Shown one piece after another: positions 40,036 through 48,668 of a stretch of DNA of 64,000 bases. The notes beneath the pieces were generated by a model that saw only the letters and a list, made by a program, of their open reading frames with translations, made no database searches and was not told the origin of the DNA. Source of the DNA: Nocardia caishijiensis NBRC 108228 (GTDB lineage Bacteria; Actinomycetota; Actinomycetes; Mycobacteriales; Mycobacteriaceae); the NCBI RefSeq assembly GCF_001612825.1, contig NZ_BDBE01000033.1:1-64000 (forward strand), read 5' to 3'. Made by a program: the position numbers and the translations under genes. Position 1 is the first letter of the stretch. Each line of letters begins with the position of its first letter.

Positions 40036-40872
40036 CTACTGCTTTTCGATGCGGTCGAGGTAGACCCGGCGCACCTTGTCGTCGACCCGGTTGATCGCGG
40101 CGTCGTCGTGAGCGGCCTTGCGCACCAACCGGATCAGCGATTCCGGCAGCAGCGTTGCGGCGTTCGCGGCGACACCGGCGTACGACGGGACCGCCGTCTC
40201 GGCGGCGCGGCTCCGCACGGTGCGGACCACGGCGGCGGCGATGTCCTCGGGCTCGACCGTCGGCAGGATGCCCACGTCGATCCCCGAGCTGAGTTCGGTG
40301 CGCACGGCCGAGGGCAGGACGGTGCTCACGCTCACGCCGGTGCCGTCCATCTCGAGCCGGGTCGCCGCACTGAGCCCGACCACCGCGAACTTGCTCGCGT
40401 TGTACACCGCCAGGCCTTTGAGCGGGAACTTCCCGGCCAGCGACGCCACGTTCACGACGTGACCGTAGCCGCGCTCCACCATGCCGGGCAGTGCCAGGCG
40501 CATGCCGTGGATGACGCCGTACACATTGACGTCCATGGTGAGCCGGTCGATCCGGTCGGACTGCTCGAGGAACGGCGCGTTGGGCATGACGCCCGCGTTG
40601 TTGACCAGGACATCGAGCGGGCCACCGTGCCACTCGGCGGCGGCATCGAGGAAGCGTGCGTAGGAGTCCTTGTCGGTGACATCGAGCGCGTGCCCCATCG
40701 CGCCCTCGCCGAATTCGGCCGCGGCCTGCACGACCAGCGCCTCGTCGAGATCGCCGAGCGCCACGCGCGCACCCGCCGCCACGAAAGCACGCGCGGTGCA
40801 CAGGCCGATGCCTCGCGCCGCGCCGGTGATGGCGACCAGCGCGCCGTCGAGTTCGATTTTCGGATAGCTCAT
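40036..40872 (-). CDS. SDR family oxidoreductase
   Basis: A 278-aa short-chain dehydrogenase. It has ALVAITGAARGIGLCTARAF (cofactor motif near residue 14), NNAGVMPNAP near residue 92, and the active-site YNASKFAVVGLS. The C-terminal part is longer than in FabG-type enzymes and resembles SadH-like SDRs. It overlaps the upstream monooxygenase gene by 4 nt (ATGA), so the pair is an operon. A BVMO/FMO plus SDR pairing occurs also in the M. tuberculosis mymA region. The SDR may oxidise or reduce an alcohol or ketone linked to the monooxygenase reaction. Confidence 0.87.
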   Translation of the reverse strand: MSYPKIELDGALVAITGAARGIGLCTARAFVAAGARVALGDLDEALVVQAAAEFGEGAMGHALDVTDKDSYARFLDAAAEWHGGPLDVLVNNAGVMPNAPFLEQSDRIDRLTMDVNVYGVIHGMRLALPGMVERGYGHVVNVASLAGKFPLKGLAVYNASKFAVVGLSAATRLEMDGTGVSVSTVLPSAVRTELSSGIDVGILPTVEPEDIAAAVVRTVRSRAAETAVPSYAGVAANAATLLPESLIRLVRKAAHDDAAINRVDDKVRRVYLDRIEKQ

Positions 40873-42335
40873 GACAGCACCTCGGTGACAGTGAAATCGG
40901 ACGGATCGAAAGAACTGACGCGGCTCGTGAGTGCCCCGGTCGACCAGGGCCAGCTGAAGCTGTTGCGCCCGTTCACGTCCAGGTAGTAGCTGCGGCAGCC
41001 ACCGGAGTTGTAGACGGTGCCCCCGAGCGCGGCCTGTACCTCGTCGACATACCGGGCCTGCACCTGTGGCCGCACGTCCAGCACCGGCCAGCCCTCGCGG
41101 CGGGCACGGGTGAGGGCCGAGACCACGAAGCTGATCTGCGCTTCCAGGACGGCGAACGCCGAGGAGTGGCCGGTGCCCAGGCTCGGGCCGAGGATGGAGA
41201 ACAGATTGGGGAACCCGGTGGTGACGGTGCCGAGGTACGCCTCGGGCGAACCCTTCCAGTGGTCGGCCAAGGAGCGTCCGTCGCTGTCGCGCACGATCTC
41301 GCCCAGCGGGGAGTCCAGGATGTGGAAGCCGGTGCCGAGAATGATCGCGTCCACCTCGGCGCTGCTGCCGTCGACGCCGATCACCGTGTTGCCCCGGATC
41401 TCGGTGACGGCGGTGGCGTGCACCTCGACATTGGCTTTGACGAGCGACTGGAGGTAGTTGTTGGAGAACAGGATTCGCTTGCAGCCGAGCAGGTAGTCCG
41501 GGGTGAGCTTGGCGCGCAGCGCCGGATCACGCACCACCGCACGCAGATACGCCGACCCGATCCCCTGCACCGCCTGCATGAGCGGGCGTGGATGCCGGAA
41601 GGCCACCCCGAGGCCCTCCATCATCGCGTACTCGATGCCACGTAAGGCCTTGTGCGCGAACGGGACGCGGCGCATCACCTGCTTCTCGAACTCCGGCACC
41701 GGATGGTCCGGCTTTGGCAGCACCCACTGCGCGGTGCGCTGGAACAGGTGCAGCGCGGCGACCTCCGGCTGGATCCGCGGCACGAACTGCACCGCGGAGG
41801 CACCCGTGCCGATCACCGCGACCCGCTTGCCGCGCAGGTCGTAGTCGTGATTCCAACGCGCCGAATGGAAGACCTCGCCCTCGAACTCGTCCAGACCGCT
41901 GATGTCGGGGAGGCGTGGTTCGTTCCACGGGCCCGCCGCCGACACGACGAAACGCGCCGTGAACTCGCCCGAGGTGGTGTCGAGGCGCCACAGCTCGGCC
42001 GCCGCGTCCCACTGGGCGCCGGTCATCGTCACTCCGAAGCGGGTGCGCTCGGCCAGTCCGTGCTCGCGGGCCACTCGGTCGACGTAGGCCAGGATCTCCG
42101 GCTGGGTCGCGAACAACCGCGACCACTCCGGGTTCGGCGCGAACGAGAACGAGTACAGCCCCGACGGCACATCGCACGCGCAACCCGGATAGGTGTTGGC
42201 CCGCCACGTCCCGCCGAACGTCTCGGCCTTCTCGATGATCACGACGTCGTCGACGCCCGCCTCCCGCAACTTGATGGCGGCACCGACCCCGGACACCCCC
42301 GCCCCGATCACGATCACCTCATGGTGCTGAATCAT
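40869..42335 (-). CDS. Flavin-containing (Baeyer-Villiger-type) monooxygenase
   Basis: A 488-aa FAD/NADPH monooxygenase. It has the N-terminal GAGVSGVGAAIKLREAG, a GGTWRANTYPGCACDVPSGL stretch, the family fingerprint F-x-G-x3-H-x3-W (FEGEVFHSARW) and a second Rossmann VIGTGASAVQF. The residue after the Trp is Asn instead of the Pro/Asp of classical type I BVMOs. It inserts oxygen next to a carbonyl or oxidises heteroatoms. The substrate is unknown. AAGGAGAA precedes ATG 42335. Operon with the SDR; a patatin-like hydrolase lies upstream on the same strand and could open the resulting ester or supply lipid substrates. Confidence 0.9.
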   Translation of the reverse strand: MIQHHEVIVIGAGVSGVGAAIKLREAGVDDVVIIEKAETFGGTWRANTYPGCACDVPSGLYSFSFAPNPEWSRLFATQPEILAYVDRVAREHGLAERTRFGVTMTGAQWDAAAELWRLDTTSGEFTARFVVSAAGPWNEPRLPDISGLDEFEGEVFHSARWNHDYDLRGKRVAVIGTGASAVQFVPRIQPEVAALHLFQRTAQWVLPKPDHPVPEFEKQVMRRVPFAHKALRGIEYAMMEGLGVAFRHPRPLMQAVQGIGSAYLRAVVRDPALRAKLTPDYLLGCKRILFSNNYLQSLVKANVEVHATAVTEIRGNTVIGVDGSSAEVDAIILGTGFHILDSPLGEIVRDSDGRSLADHWKGSPEAYLGTVTTGFPNLFSILGPSLGTGHSSAFAVLEAQISFVVSALTRARREGWPVLDVRPQVQARYVDEVQAALGGTVYNSGGCRSYYLDVNGRNSFSWPWSTGALTSRVSSFDPSDFTVTEVLS

Positions 42336-42440
42336 CCGGTTCTCCTTCTTCGCAGAATCTCGGGTCGCTGTGCGCTTGTGTTGCGCACGTGGGATTCGCA
42401 TGCTCGGCGCCCGGAACCAGGCCGGTAGCCGGGTCGACGA

Positions 42441-43406
42441 TCATCGCGTGCGGCTCGCGGCGCGTCGCGCTTCGTGCACGCGGGCATCGGCGTTGGCGCG
42501 GGCGGCGGCGAGGGTCGCCGGGCGACGGCGCGAATCCATGAAATTGGGGCCCATCGCAGCCAGTTCGGCGGGCCCCGGTTCGACGCGGATCACCCGGATG
42601 CCGTTGTCGCGCAGGAGCTCCACCTCGCGATCGAGGCCACGGGTCATCTGCGTGCGCAGGAGTCGTTCGACGCGATCGAGGCCGGTCGCCGAGGCGCCGC
42701 CCGCAGAGGTCATCGGGGCGATCACCACCACCTCGTCGAGGTCGAGCGGGAGCAGCAGGTCGGCCGAGACCGAGGAGACCGCGCCGCCGTCGACGTAGTC
42801 GCGGCCACCGATCCGCACCGGCGGGAACCAACCGGGGATCGCCCACGACGCGGCGATCGCGTCACCGAGGTCGACACCTGTCCGCTGCGACGGATCGGCT
42901 TCGAACTCCTTGGCGCCGAAAGTGATTCGTCGGCCGGTCGCGGCGTCGGCGGCCACCAGCCAGGTCGCGGGGTGGTCAACCCATCCGTCACCGCCGACCA
43001 GCGCCCGACCGAAGGAACGGAGCCAACTCGCGTCACCGCGGCCGCGCGGCAGGAGCCCGGCCAGCGCGCTGTAGGGCGAGCCCGCGCGCAGACCCGCACC
43101 GACCAGGCCGAGGTTCGGCAGGCCGAGACCGGGCAGCGGCGGGAAGCGGCCGGGGTCGACGGCGACGTGTGCCGCGAGGACCGGGTCGGCGCCGGGCTCG
43201 GCGTCGAGGGCGGCCAGGAGGTCGGCGGGTGTGCGGCCGGAACCGAGGGCGGCCACGATCTCCGCCCCGGCCGACGTCCCGATCAGCGCGTCCGCCGATC
43301 GGGCATCCCAGTCCAGTGCGCGTTCGACCGCGTCGAGGGCGACGGCGGTCCAGGCGAAGCCGAGGACGCCTCCGCAACCGATGGCGAGGCCACGTCGAGT
43401 GCTCAT
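42441..43406 (-). CDS. Patatin-like phospholipase
   Basis: A 321-aa patatin-fold hydrolase. The catalytic dyad is visible: Ser45 in GTSAG and Asp206 in DGG (YVDGGAV). The glycine-rich oxyanion stretch is GCGGVLG near residue 10, a variant of the usual G-G-G-x-[RK]-G that lacks the basic residue. It likely cleaves acyl esters of phospholipids or similar compounds. It is the first gene of a run with the BVMO and SDR genes (105-bp gap) and divergent from a TetR gene (60-bp gap with a palindrome). Confidence 0.88.
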   Translation of the reverse strand: MSTRRGLAIGCGGVLGFAWTAVALDAVERALDWDARSADALIGTSAGAEIVAALGSGRTPADLLAALDAEPGADPVLAAHVAVDPGRFPPLPGLGLPNLGLVGAGLRAGSPYSALAGLLPRGRGDASWLRSFGRALVGGDGWVDHPATWLVAADAATGRRITFGAKEFEADPSQRTGVDLGDAIAASWAIPGWFPPVRIGGRDYVDGGAVSSVSADLLLPLDLDEVVVIAPMTSAGGASATGLDRVERLLRTQMTRGLDREVELLRDNGIRVIRVEPGPAELAAMGPNFMDSRRRPATLAAARANADARVHEARRAASRTR

Positions 43407-43419
43407 ATTCCAGATACTA

Positions 43420-43437
43420 ACGGTATTCGAATTCTGT
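43420..43437. promoter_or_regulatory. 18-bp imperfect palindrome around ATTCGAAT, candidate TetR operator
   Basis: A perfect 8-bp core ATTCGAAT (43425-43432) extends to 14 of 18 matching positions. It lies in the 60-bp gap between the divergent patatin (start 43406) and tetR (start 43467) genes. It probably binds the adjacent TetR protein. Confidence 0.5.
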
Positions 43438-43466
43438 CGGTACCCCTTTTTGCTAAACTGCCGCAT

Positions 43467-44066
43467 ATGGCCAGGTTGACGCGCAAAGAGTCCCACGCAC
43501 GGACGCGGGAACGCCTCGTCGAAACCGCCAAACGCCTGTTCCTGGCCGACGGGTACAACGTGACCTCGCTGGAGAAGGTCGCCGCCGAGGCAGGCTTCTC
43601 CAAGGGCGCGGTCTACTCGAATTTCGCCACCAAACACGAACTCGGCCTCGCCGTGCTCGACGTGGTGCACGTGGAGCGGGCCGAATCACTGTCGGCGGCG
43701 GTCCTCGGCCCCGACACCATGGCCGACCGCATCGACGGATTCGCCCGCTGGGCCGACGAGAACATCGGCGATGTCGGCTGGACGGCGCTGGAAGTCGAGT
43801 TCGCCACCAGCACCCGCCATCTCCCCGAGATCCGCACCGAACTGGCCGAACGCCGCCGCTCCCTCACGGCCGTGCTGGCATCCATCGTCGAGATCCAGGC
43901 AGGCGAACTCGGCATCGACCTCCCCATCCCCGCCGACGAAGCGGCCCTGCGCATGCTCTCGCTCGGCATCGGCCTCGGCGTCCAACGCGCCTTCGACCCC
44001 GAGATGCCGGTCACCGCCCTGGTCGACATGCTCCGCGAACTGATCGCCCCGATCCGCACCCCCTGA
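43467..44066 (+). CDS. TetR family regulator of the BVMO cluster
   Basis: A 199-aa TetR protein beginning MARLTRKESHARTRERLVETAKRLF, with the HTH NVTSLEKVAAEAGFSKGAVYSNFATKHEL (residues 33-62). The C-terminal domain (DRIDGFARWADENIGDVGW...) resembles regulators of lipid and ketone catabolism genes. It is divergent from the patatin-BVMO-SDR genes and probably represses them through the palindrome at 43420-43437. ATG 43467 is the only sensible start. Confidence 0.87.
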   Translation: MARLTRKESHARTRERLVETAKRLFLADGYNVTSLEKVAAEAGFSKGAVYSNFATKHELGLAVLDVVHVERAESLSAAVLGPDTMADRIDGFARWADENIGDVGWTALEVEFATSTRHLPEIRTELAERRRSLTAVLASIVEIQAGELGIDLPIPADEAALRMLSLGIGLGVQRAFDPEMPVTALVDMLRELIAPIRTP

Positions 44067-44140
44067 ACGCACGGCTGCGCACACCTGCGAAAGTCGAGTG
44101 AAAGGTCAGCCGTTCGAGGCAAATGCCCAGTGCCGCAAGG

Positions 44141-44626
44141 CTACTCATCGAACACGTACTCGAACCGGGGGCAGTAGGTGGCGATAGCGGCGCCGATCGC
44201 ATAGGCGGCGTCGTCATAGCTGTCGAAATACTCCACAGCGCCCAGAGCCAAGCCCGCCGCGAAGGCCGGGGTCGGGTGAACTTCTTCTTCGAGCGCACCG
44301 CAGACCACAGTCTCACCGAAGGCGATCAGGCTGACACTGGTGCCCTGCAGCCTCGTGATTCCACGTTCGCTCAGTACCGCCAGGTAGATTTGGTCATTCT
44401 GGTCATCCGACAATGTCGGAGCCGCGTACTCGGTGGTCGGAGCCGCGTACCCGGTGGTCAGTGGGGCATATTCGGTGGTCGGGTCAGCCTCGGTGGCTGG
44501 GAAAACCCGGTTCTGGGCAGTCGGCTCGGTGTCACCGCCTACGCCGCACCCCGCGACAAGGGCAACTGCCGCAACAGCTCCGAATGCGCTCACGCGAAGA
44601 GTCTTGGGGGTCGGGTAAATGCTCAT
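44141..44626 (-). CDS. DUF732-like lipoprotein with TTEYA repeats
   Basis: A 161-aa lipoprotein. The signal peptide ends in the lipobox LVAGC (Cys27). A repeat region follows (TTEYAPLTTGYAAPTTEYAA). The C-terminal 85 residues, with DDQNDQIYLAVLSERGITR, a VCGALEEE segment and a closing ATYCP, fit the DUF732 pattern with two cysteines. DUF732 proteins are abundant, secreted and of unknown function in mycobacteria and nocardiae. ATG 44626 gives the proper signal peptide. The gene is monocistronic. Confidence 0.78.
   Translation of the reverse strand: MSIYPTPKTLRVSAFGAVAAVALVAGCGVGGDTEPTAQNRVFPATEADPTTEYAPLTTGYAAPTTEYAAPTLSDDQNDQIYLAVLSERGITRLQGTSVSLIAFGETVVCGALEEEVHPTPAFAAGLALGAVEYFDSYDDAAYAIGAAIATYCPRFEYVFDE
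44417..44479 (-). repeat. Three 21-bp tandem units in the lipoprotein gene
   Basis: Units at 44417-44437, 44438-44458 and 44459-44479 share the pattern ending CGGTGGT and encode 7-residue repeats around T-T-x-Y-A-x-x. The first two differ at one position and the third is diverged. Confidence 0.7.
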
Positions 44627-44719
44627 GACGTGGCTCCGTTGAAAGGCCCCGGCCCTACCCAACTTGTCGCACGCGCTGACGCCACTGTTACGCGTAGTCG
44701 ATCGAGCTGACCAGCTGCG

Positions 44720-45106
44720 TCAGGCCGCCATCAGCCGGGCGTTGGGGGCGGTCATGGTGGAGCCCCGCATGGCGGGGGTGGCGATGCGGCGGTCGCCGCC
44801 GAGGGTGACGGTTCGGGTGCGCATCGTGGCCGCGACCTGGGCGACCAGGTCGCCGACGGTGGTGCCGAGGGCACCGGCGAGGGCGGCGATCATCTCGCTG
44901 GAGGGTTCCTTGCGGCCGCGTTCGACCTCGGAGAGGTATTGGGGGGAGATGCCCGCGCGGCCCGCGGTGTCGACCAGCGTCGAGTGTTGCTCCTGGCGCA
45001 GTGTGCGCAGGCGTTCGCCGAGGGCCTCGCGCCACAGCGGTTCGGGGCGTGTCCGCCGCTGCTCGCGCCCGCCCGGGATCACCCGCAAACCTTTGTGCTC
45101 GCCCAT
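44720..45106 (-). CDS. XRE-type HTH regulator, ClgR/PopR-like
   Basis: A 128-aa regulator with a single HTH_3 domain. WREALGERLRTLRQEQHSTLVDTAGRAGISPQYLSEVERGRKEPSSEMIAALAGAL covers residues 30-85. The segment YLSEVERGRKE-SSE is shared with ClgR and PopR, which control clp protease genes in actinobacteria. A short basic tail follows. Its target is not shown. The clpP paralog pair 5 kb away is a candidate only by this family resemblance. Start at ATG 45106. Confidence 0.82.
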   Translation of the reverse strand: MGEHKGLRVIPGGREQRRTRPEPLWREALGERLRTLRQEQHSTLVDTAGRAGISPQYLSEVERGRKEPSSEMIAALAGALGTTVGDLVAQVAATMRTRTVTLGGDRRIATPAMRGSTMTAPNARLMAA

Positions 45107-45167
45107 GGTCCGAGCGTAAGGACTGGCGGCGCGACACACCCGGTTCTTCTGCTGTGGGCGTAACCCG

Positions 45168-46367
45168 TCAGCGGGTGATGCCGAAGCGGGTGTCGACCCA
45201 GCCGAGGGCGTCGGCGAACGACGCGGAGATGATCTCGCTGTGGTCGACGCCGTCGTACTTGCGGTAGTCCACCGACTGACCCCGCATCTGCTGCTGGGCG
45301 ACCATCGCGTCGGTCGACTTCAACGGCACGGTGTGGTCGTCGCGGCCCTGCAGCACCAGCACCGGTTCGGTGAAGCCGAGTCCGCTCGGGTCGTTGTCGT
45401 CGAGGACGCGCAGCAGCCCGGACAGGTCACCGTCGCGGGTGAGGACCTCCTTGACCGACAACCCACCCCACTTGCCCGATTCGTTGAGCCCGGCCGCGCA
45501 GTCGGTGTCGGCGAGCGGCAGCATCGACACCGCCCGTTCGGTGAGGAACCGGGCCGGATCCAGGTCGGTGACGGTCTGCGCGCCACGAACCAGCATCGGC
45601 AGATACACCGCCAGCCCACCGGTCCCGACCGAGCCGAGCGGGTTCGACACCGCCCACTTCGCCATCCGCACCTGCTCTCCCAGGTGGGAGGCGGGGGCGA
45701 GCGCCACCGCACCGAGCAGGTCGACCGCCGGTGCCCAGCCTCCCGACGCGCTCGCGGCGAACAGGGCGGCGTGCCCACCCTGGGAATGGCCCATCGCCAC
45801 CCAGCGGGTCCCGATGTCACGGTTGAATTCCCTTGCCGCGACGACGATGTCGGCGACGGCGCGCTGTTCGGTCTCCCCGATGAGGTAGCCGTGGCCGCCC
45901 GCGGTGCCGAGGCCCTGATAGTCGGTGCGGGCGACCGCGTAACCGGCGGCGACCCAGCGGGCCAGTTCGCCCCTCGTCGGTGACGCCCCGTCGGCTCGCG
46001 AGGGCGCGCACACGTCGGCGACACCGTTGGTGCCCGGTGCGAAGGAGATCAGCGGCCAGCCGCCCGGCGGTGGCGTCCCCGGCGGCACCGACACCGTTCC
46101 CGAGACGGCGACCGTCGCCCCGTGCGCGTCGATGGAGCGGTAGAGCACCAGTTCGGTGCGTGCTCCCGGTACCGCGTCGGGCAGCGACCTCGTGCGGATC
46201 ACCGAACCCCGTGCGCCCGGCAGGGTTTCCCCGTCGACGGTGTAGAAGTCCGAGGTCGGCGCACCGGCGGCGGGTTCGGTGTCGCGGAACGAGTCGTCGG
46301 CGCAGCCGACGGTCAACGAGCAGGTCGCCGCCACCGCGACGACGATCCGAGCCAGTGCTGTGCGCAT
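45168..46367 (-). CDS. Secreted lipase/esterase lipoprotein (LIP family)
   Basis: A 399-aa alpha/beta hydrolase with a lipobox LTVGC (Cys22). The nucleophile elbow is GHSQGG with Ser195. The acid residue is in VLQGRDDHTVP and the His in YDGVDHSEI, giving a full triad. It resembles the secretory-lipase (LIP) family common in Nocardia and mycobacteria. It probably acts on acylglycerols outside the membrane. The upstream 106 bp contain a terminator for the next gene and a tandem GACCGGCCGC duplicate at 46385-46404. Confidence 0.88.
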   Translation of the reverse strand: MRTALARIVVAVAATCSLTVGCADDSFRDTEPAAGAPTSDFYTVDGETLPGARGSVIRTRSLPDAVPGARTELVLYRSIDAHGATVAVSGTVSVPPGTPPPGGWPLISFAPGTNGVADVCAPSRADGASPTRGELARWVAAGYAVARTDYQGLGTAGGHGYLIGETEQRAVADIVVAAREFNRDIGTRWVAMGHSQGGHAALFAASASGGWAPAVDLLGAVALAPASHLGEQVRMAKWAVSNPLGSVGTGGLAVYLPMLVRGAQTVTDLDPARFLTERAVSMLPLADTDCAAGLNESGKWGGLSVKEVLTRDGDLSGLLRVLDDNDPSGLGFTEPVLVLQGRDDHTVPLKSTDAMVAQQQMRGQSVDYRKYDGVDHSEIISASFADALGWVDTRFGITR

Positions 46368-46438
46368 GATCCCCCTTCACCGGCGACCGGCCGCGACCGG
46401 CCGCGAAAGCCGCCGATCAGGGTACTCGATCACCAACG

Positions 46439-46464
46439 GACGGCCGGGCGGGTACCCGGCCGTC
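46439..46464 (-). terminator. Hairpin downstream of the epoxide-hydrolase-like gene
   Basis: GACGGCCGGG (46439-46448) pairs perfectly with 46455-46464 around a 6-nt loop. It lies 10 nt past the stop at 46474. Confidence 0.65.
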
Positions 46465-46473
46465 GCGGGTGGC

Positions 46474-47340
46474 TCAGTGCAGGGCCCGACCGAGGAAATC
46501 GCGGATCAGGGCGGCGATCTCGGGACCGTGCGTCTCGAGGGCGAAGTGGCCCGTGTCGAGCAGGTGCAGCTCGGCGTCGGGGAGATCGCGCAGGTAGGCG
46601 CGGGCGCCGTCGGCACCGAAGATCTCGTCGTGCGCACCCCAGGTGATGAGGGTCGGCGGACGGTGCTCGGCGAAGTACTTCTGGAACTCGGGGTAGAGGT
46701 CGAGGTTATTCTTGTAGTCGGCGAACAGATCGAGCTGGATCTCCTGGTTGCCGGGACGATCGAGGTAGGCCTGATCGAGGGTCCAGGTGTCGGGGCTGAT
46801 CAACGGCAGGCGGTCGGCCGGAACGCCATGGGTGTACTGCCATGTCGTGGCGTCGAGCGAGTAGAGCTCGCGCATCTCGGCCTCGTGTCCCGTGCGGTCC
46901 TCGGCATGCGCGAACAACGGCTCCCAGAAGGGTGTGAAGCCCTCCATGTAGGCGTTGCCGCTCTGGGTGACGATGGCGGTGACGCGCCGCGGGTCGCGGG
47001 CGGCGATGCGCAGGCCGATGGGGGCGCCGTAGTCCTGGATGTAGATCGCGAAGCGGTCGAGGCCGAGGGAGTCGAGCAGGGCGAGGGTGAGTGCCGTGAG
47101 ATTGTCGAAGGTGTAGTCGAATTCGTCGGCCTTCGGCATTGCGGACTGTCCGAAGCCGAGGTGGTCGGGTGCGATCACGTGGTAGTCGACGGCGAGGGCG
47201 GGGATCAGATTGCGGAACATCGCCGAACTGGCCGGGAATCCGTGCAGGAGAACGACAGTCGGTGCCGACGGGTCACCCGCCTCGCGATAGAAGAGGGACT
47301 GCCCCTGGATCTGCACCGTGTGGTGACGGACCTGGCTCAT
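46474..47340 (-). CDS. Alpha/beta hydrolase, epoxide-hydrolase/dehalogenase type
   Basis: A 288-aa hydrolase. The oxyanion motif HGFPASS is at 33-39. The nucleophile elbow reads IQDYGAPIG, so the nucleophile is Asp103 and not Ser, as in epoxide hydrolases and haloalkane dehalogenases. The C-terminal His is in LDTGHFALE. The cap domain lies at about 135-220. The substrate is unknown. It lies 37 bp downstream of the MFS gene on the same strand, so the two form an operon. Confidence 0.88.
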   Translation of the reverse strand: MSQVRHHTVQIQGQSLFYREAGDPSAPTVVLLHGFPASSAMFRNLIPALAVDYHVIAPDHLGFGQSAMPKADEFDYTFDNLTALTLALLDSLGLDRFAIYIQDYGAPIGLRIAARDPRRVTAIVTQSGNAYMEGFTPFWEPLFAHAEDRTGHEAEMRELYSLDATTWQYTHGVPADRLPLISPDTWTLDQAYLDRPGNQEIQLDLFADYKNNLDLYPEFQKYFAEHRPPTLITWGAHDEIFGADGARAYLRDLPDAELHLLDTGHFALETHGPEIAALIRDFLGRALH

Positions 47341-47377
47341 GATGATTCTCGCTTTCTCGGTGGGTGTTGCGGAAGGG

Positions 47378-48517
47378 TCAGACGGTGACCGGTTCGCGGC
47401 GGCGAACCGGTGCGACGAGGACGGCGGCGGCCACGGTGAACACCACGGTCAGCGCGAAATAGCCGCGATAGCTGTCGGTGAGGGCGTGGATCACGGCGGC
47501 GACGCCGAGCCCGGCGGCGGCCGAGAGCTGGTGGATCACCCAGGCGGGGGCCAGGCTGCGGCCCATCCGCGCCGGGTCGAGACCACGCGACACTATGGCC
47601 ATGGTGAGCGGGATGACGGGGAAGGAGGCGATGCCGAACAGCACCGCGACCAGCACCAGCGAACCCGGCACGAACACCGCGAGCAGCAACGCGGCGAGTC
47701 GCACCACGAACAGGATCCGCAGCAGATCCTCGGGCCGATGACGGCGCAGCAGCGGGACCAGCGCGGCGGAAGTCAGGCCCGCGGCGAGCGCCGCCACCGC
47801 GACCAGCCGACCCGCGCCCGTGATCGACCAACCCAGTTCCACCGCGTGCTCGGGCAGCATCAGCACGACCACGTAGAGCGTCGCGGAATGCAATCCGAAC
47901 GCCACCAACACCTTCCACCGGTCGGCCAGTGACTCGCCCGCTCCCGGCACGGTGTTCGCCTGCTGATCGTCGGGCAACAGCAGCCACAGCACAGCCGTGA
48001 CGGCCAGACCGACCGCGCCGAGCAGGGCGAAGGTGGCGCGCACGCCGATCGGCTCGAACAACGCGGTCGCCGCCCACGGTGTCACCAGCTGGCCGAGGTT
48101 GATGCCGATCGCGGCCCGCGCCATGGCAGGCCCCGCCTGCGCGCCGTGCGCCCGCCCGAGCAGCGTGGTGACGGTGAGCGTGGACGCCGAGGCGAACCCG
48201 AGCCCACCGAGCACCATGTAGGCGGCGACGAACTGCCAGGTCTGGGTGACCACGGCGAGCACGAGGTAGCTGGCCGAGATCAGGCTGAGCCCGCCGATCA
48301 GTACCTTCTTGGGCCCGAACCGGTCGAGCAGTCGCCCGATTCCCTGCTGGGCCAACCCGGTCACCGCCGTGCCGAGCGCGGCGGCCACGGCCAGCGCGGT
48401 CGCCGACACCCCGTACGACGCCGCGGTGGGTGCGAAGAACACCCCCATCGTGAAGTTCAGCCCGAACGAGACGGTCATCGCCGCCAGTCCTGCCCAGGCA
48501 AGATTCTCTCGCCGCAT
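47378..48517 (-). CDS. MFS transporter
   Basis: A 379-aa major facilitator protein with about 12 predicted hydrophobic segments. A motif-A-like GIGRLLDRFGPKKVLIGG lies between helices 2 and 3. It is probably a drug or metabolite exporter. The start is ATG 48517 with AGGAAG about 9 nt upstream. A GTG at 48526 sits inside that SD. It forms an operon with the hydrolase. A 30-bp palindrome (48530-48559) overlaps the SD region, so a repressor may control this operon. No regulator gene is adjacent. Confidence 0.88.
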   Translation of the reverse strand: MRRENLAWAGLAAMTVSFGLNFTMGVFFAPTAASYGVSATALAVAAALGTAVTGLAQQGIGRLLDRFGPKKVLIGGLSLISASYLVLAVVTQTWQFVAAYMVLGGLGFASASTLTVTTLLGRAHGAQAGPAMARAAIGINLGQLVTPWAATALFEPIGVRATFALLGAVGLAVTAVLWLLLPDDQQANTVPGAGESLADRWKVLVAFGLHSATLYVVVLMLPEHAVELGWSITGAGRLVAVAALAAGLTSAALVPLLRRHRPEDLLRILFVVRLAALLLAVFVPGSLVLVAVLFGIASFPVIPLTMAIVSRGLDPARMGRSLAPAWVIHQLSAAAGLGVAAVIHALTDSYRGYFALTVVFTVAAAVLVAPVRRREPVTV

Positions 48518-48529
48518 GCTCGCCACTTC

Positions 48530-48559
48530 CTAACCGCTGACAGCTGTTTCAGTGGTTAG
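48530..48559. promoter_or_regulatory. 30-bp near-perfect palindrome, candidate operator
   Basis: Arms CTAACCGCTGA (48530-48540) and TCAGTGGTTAG (48549-48559) match at 10 of 11 positions around an 8-nt spacer that contains CAGCTG. It lies directly upstream of the MFS-hydrolase operon and would cover its ribosome-binding site or promoter. Confidence 0.55.
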
Positions 48560-48620
48560 AAGTCGACGGCCGCCTGATTGATTCCCTGACGCGGAAGAAT
48601 TTCTTGCGCCGAAACACGAA

Positions 48621-48652
48621 CGGCGCGTTCACCCCTGGGGGTGAACGCGCCG
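48621..48652 (-). terminator. Terminator downstream of the DUF5130-like gene
   Basis: A 15-bp perfect stem (48621-48635 with 48638-48652), drawn with a minimal loop, lies 17 nt past the stop at 48669. Confidence 0.75.
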
Positions 48653-48668
48653 TCGCGCGGAGAACGGA

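Noticed and set aside
26114..48517. A prophage or integrative element
   Set aside because: There is no integrase, phage structural gene or attachment repeat next to the tRNAs; the accessory genes look like ordinary chromosomal variable regions.
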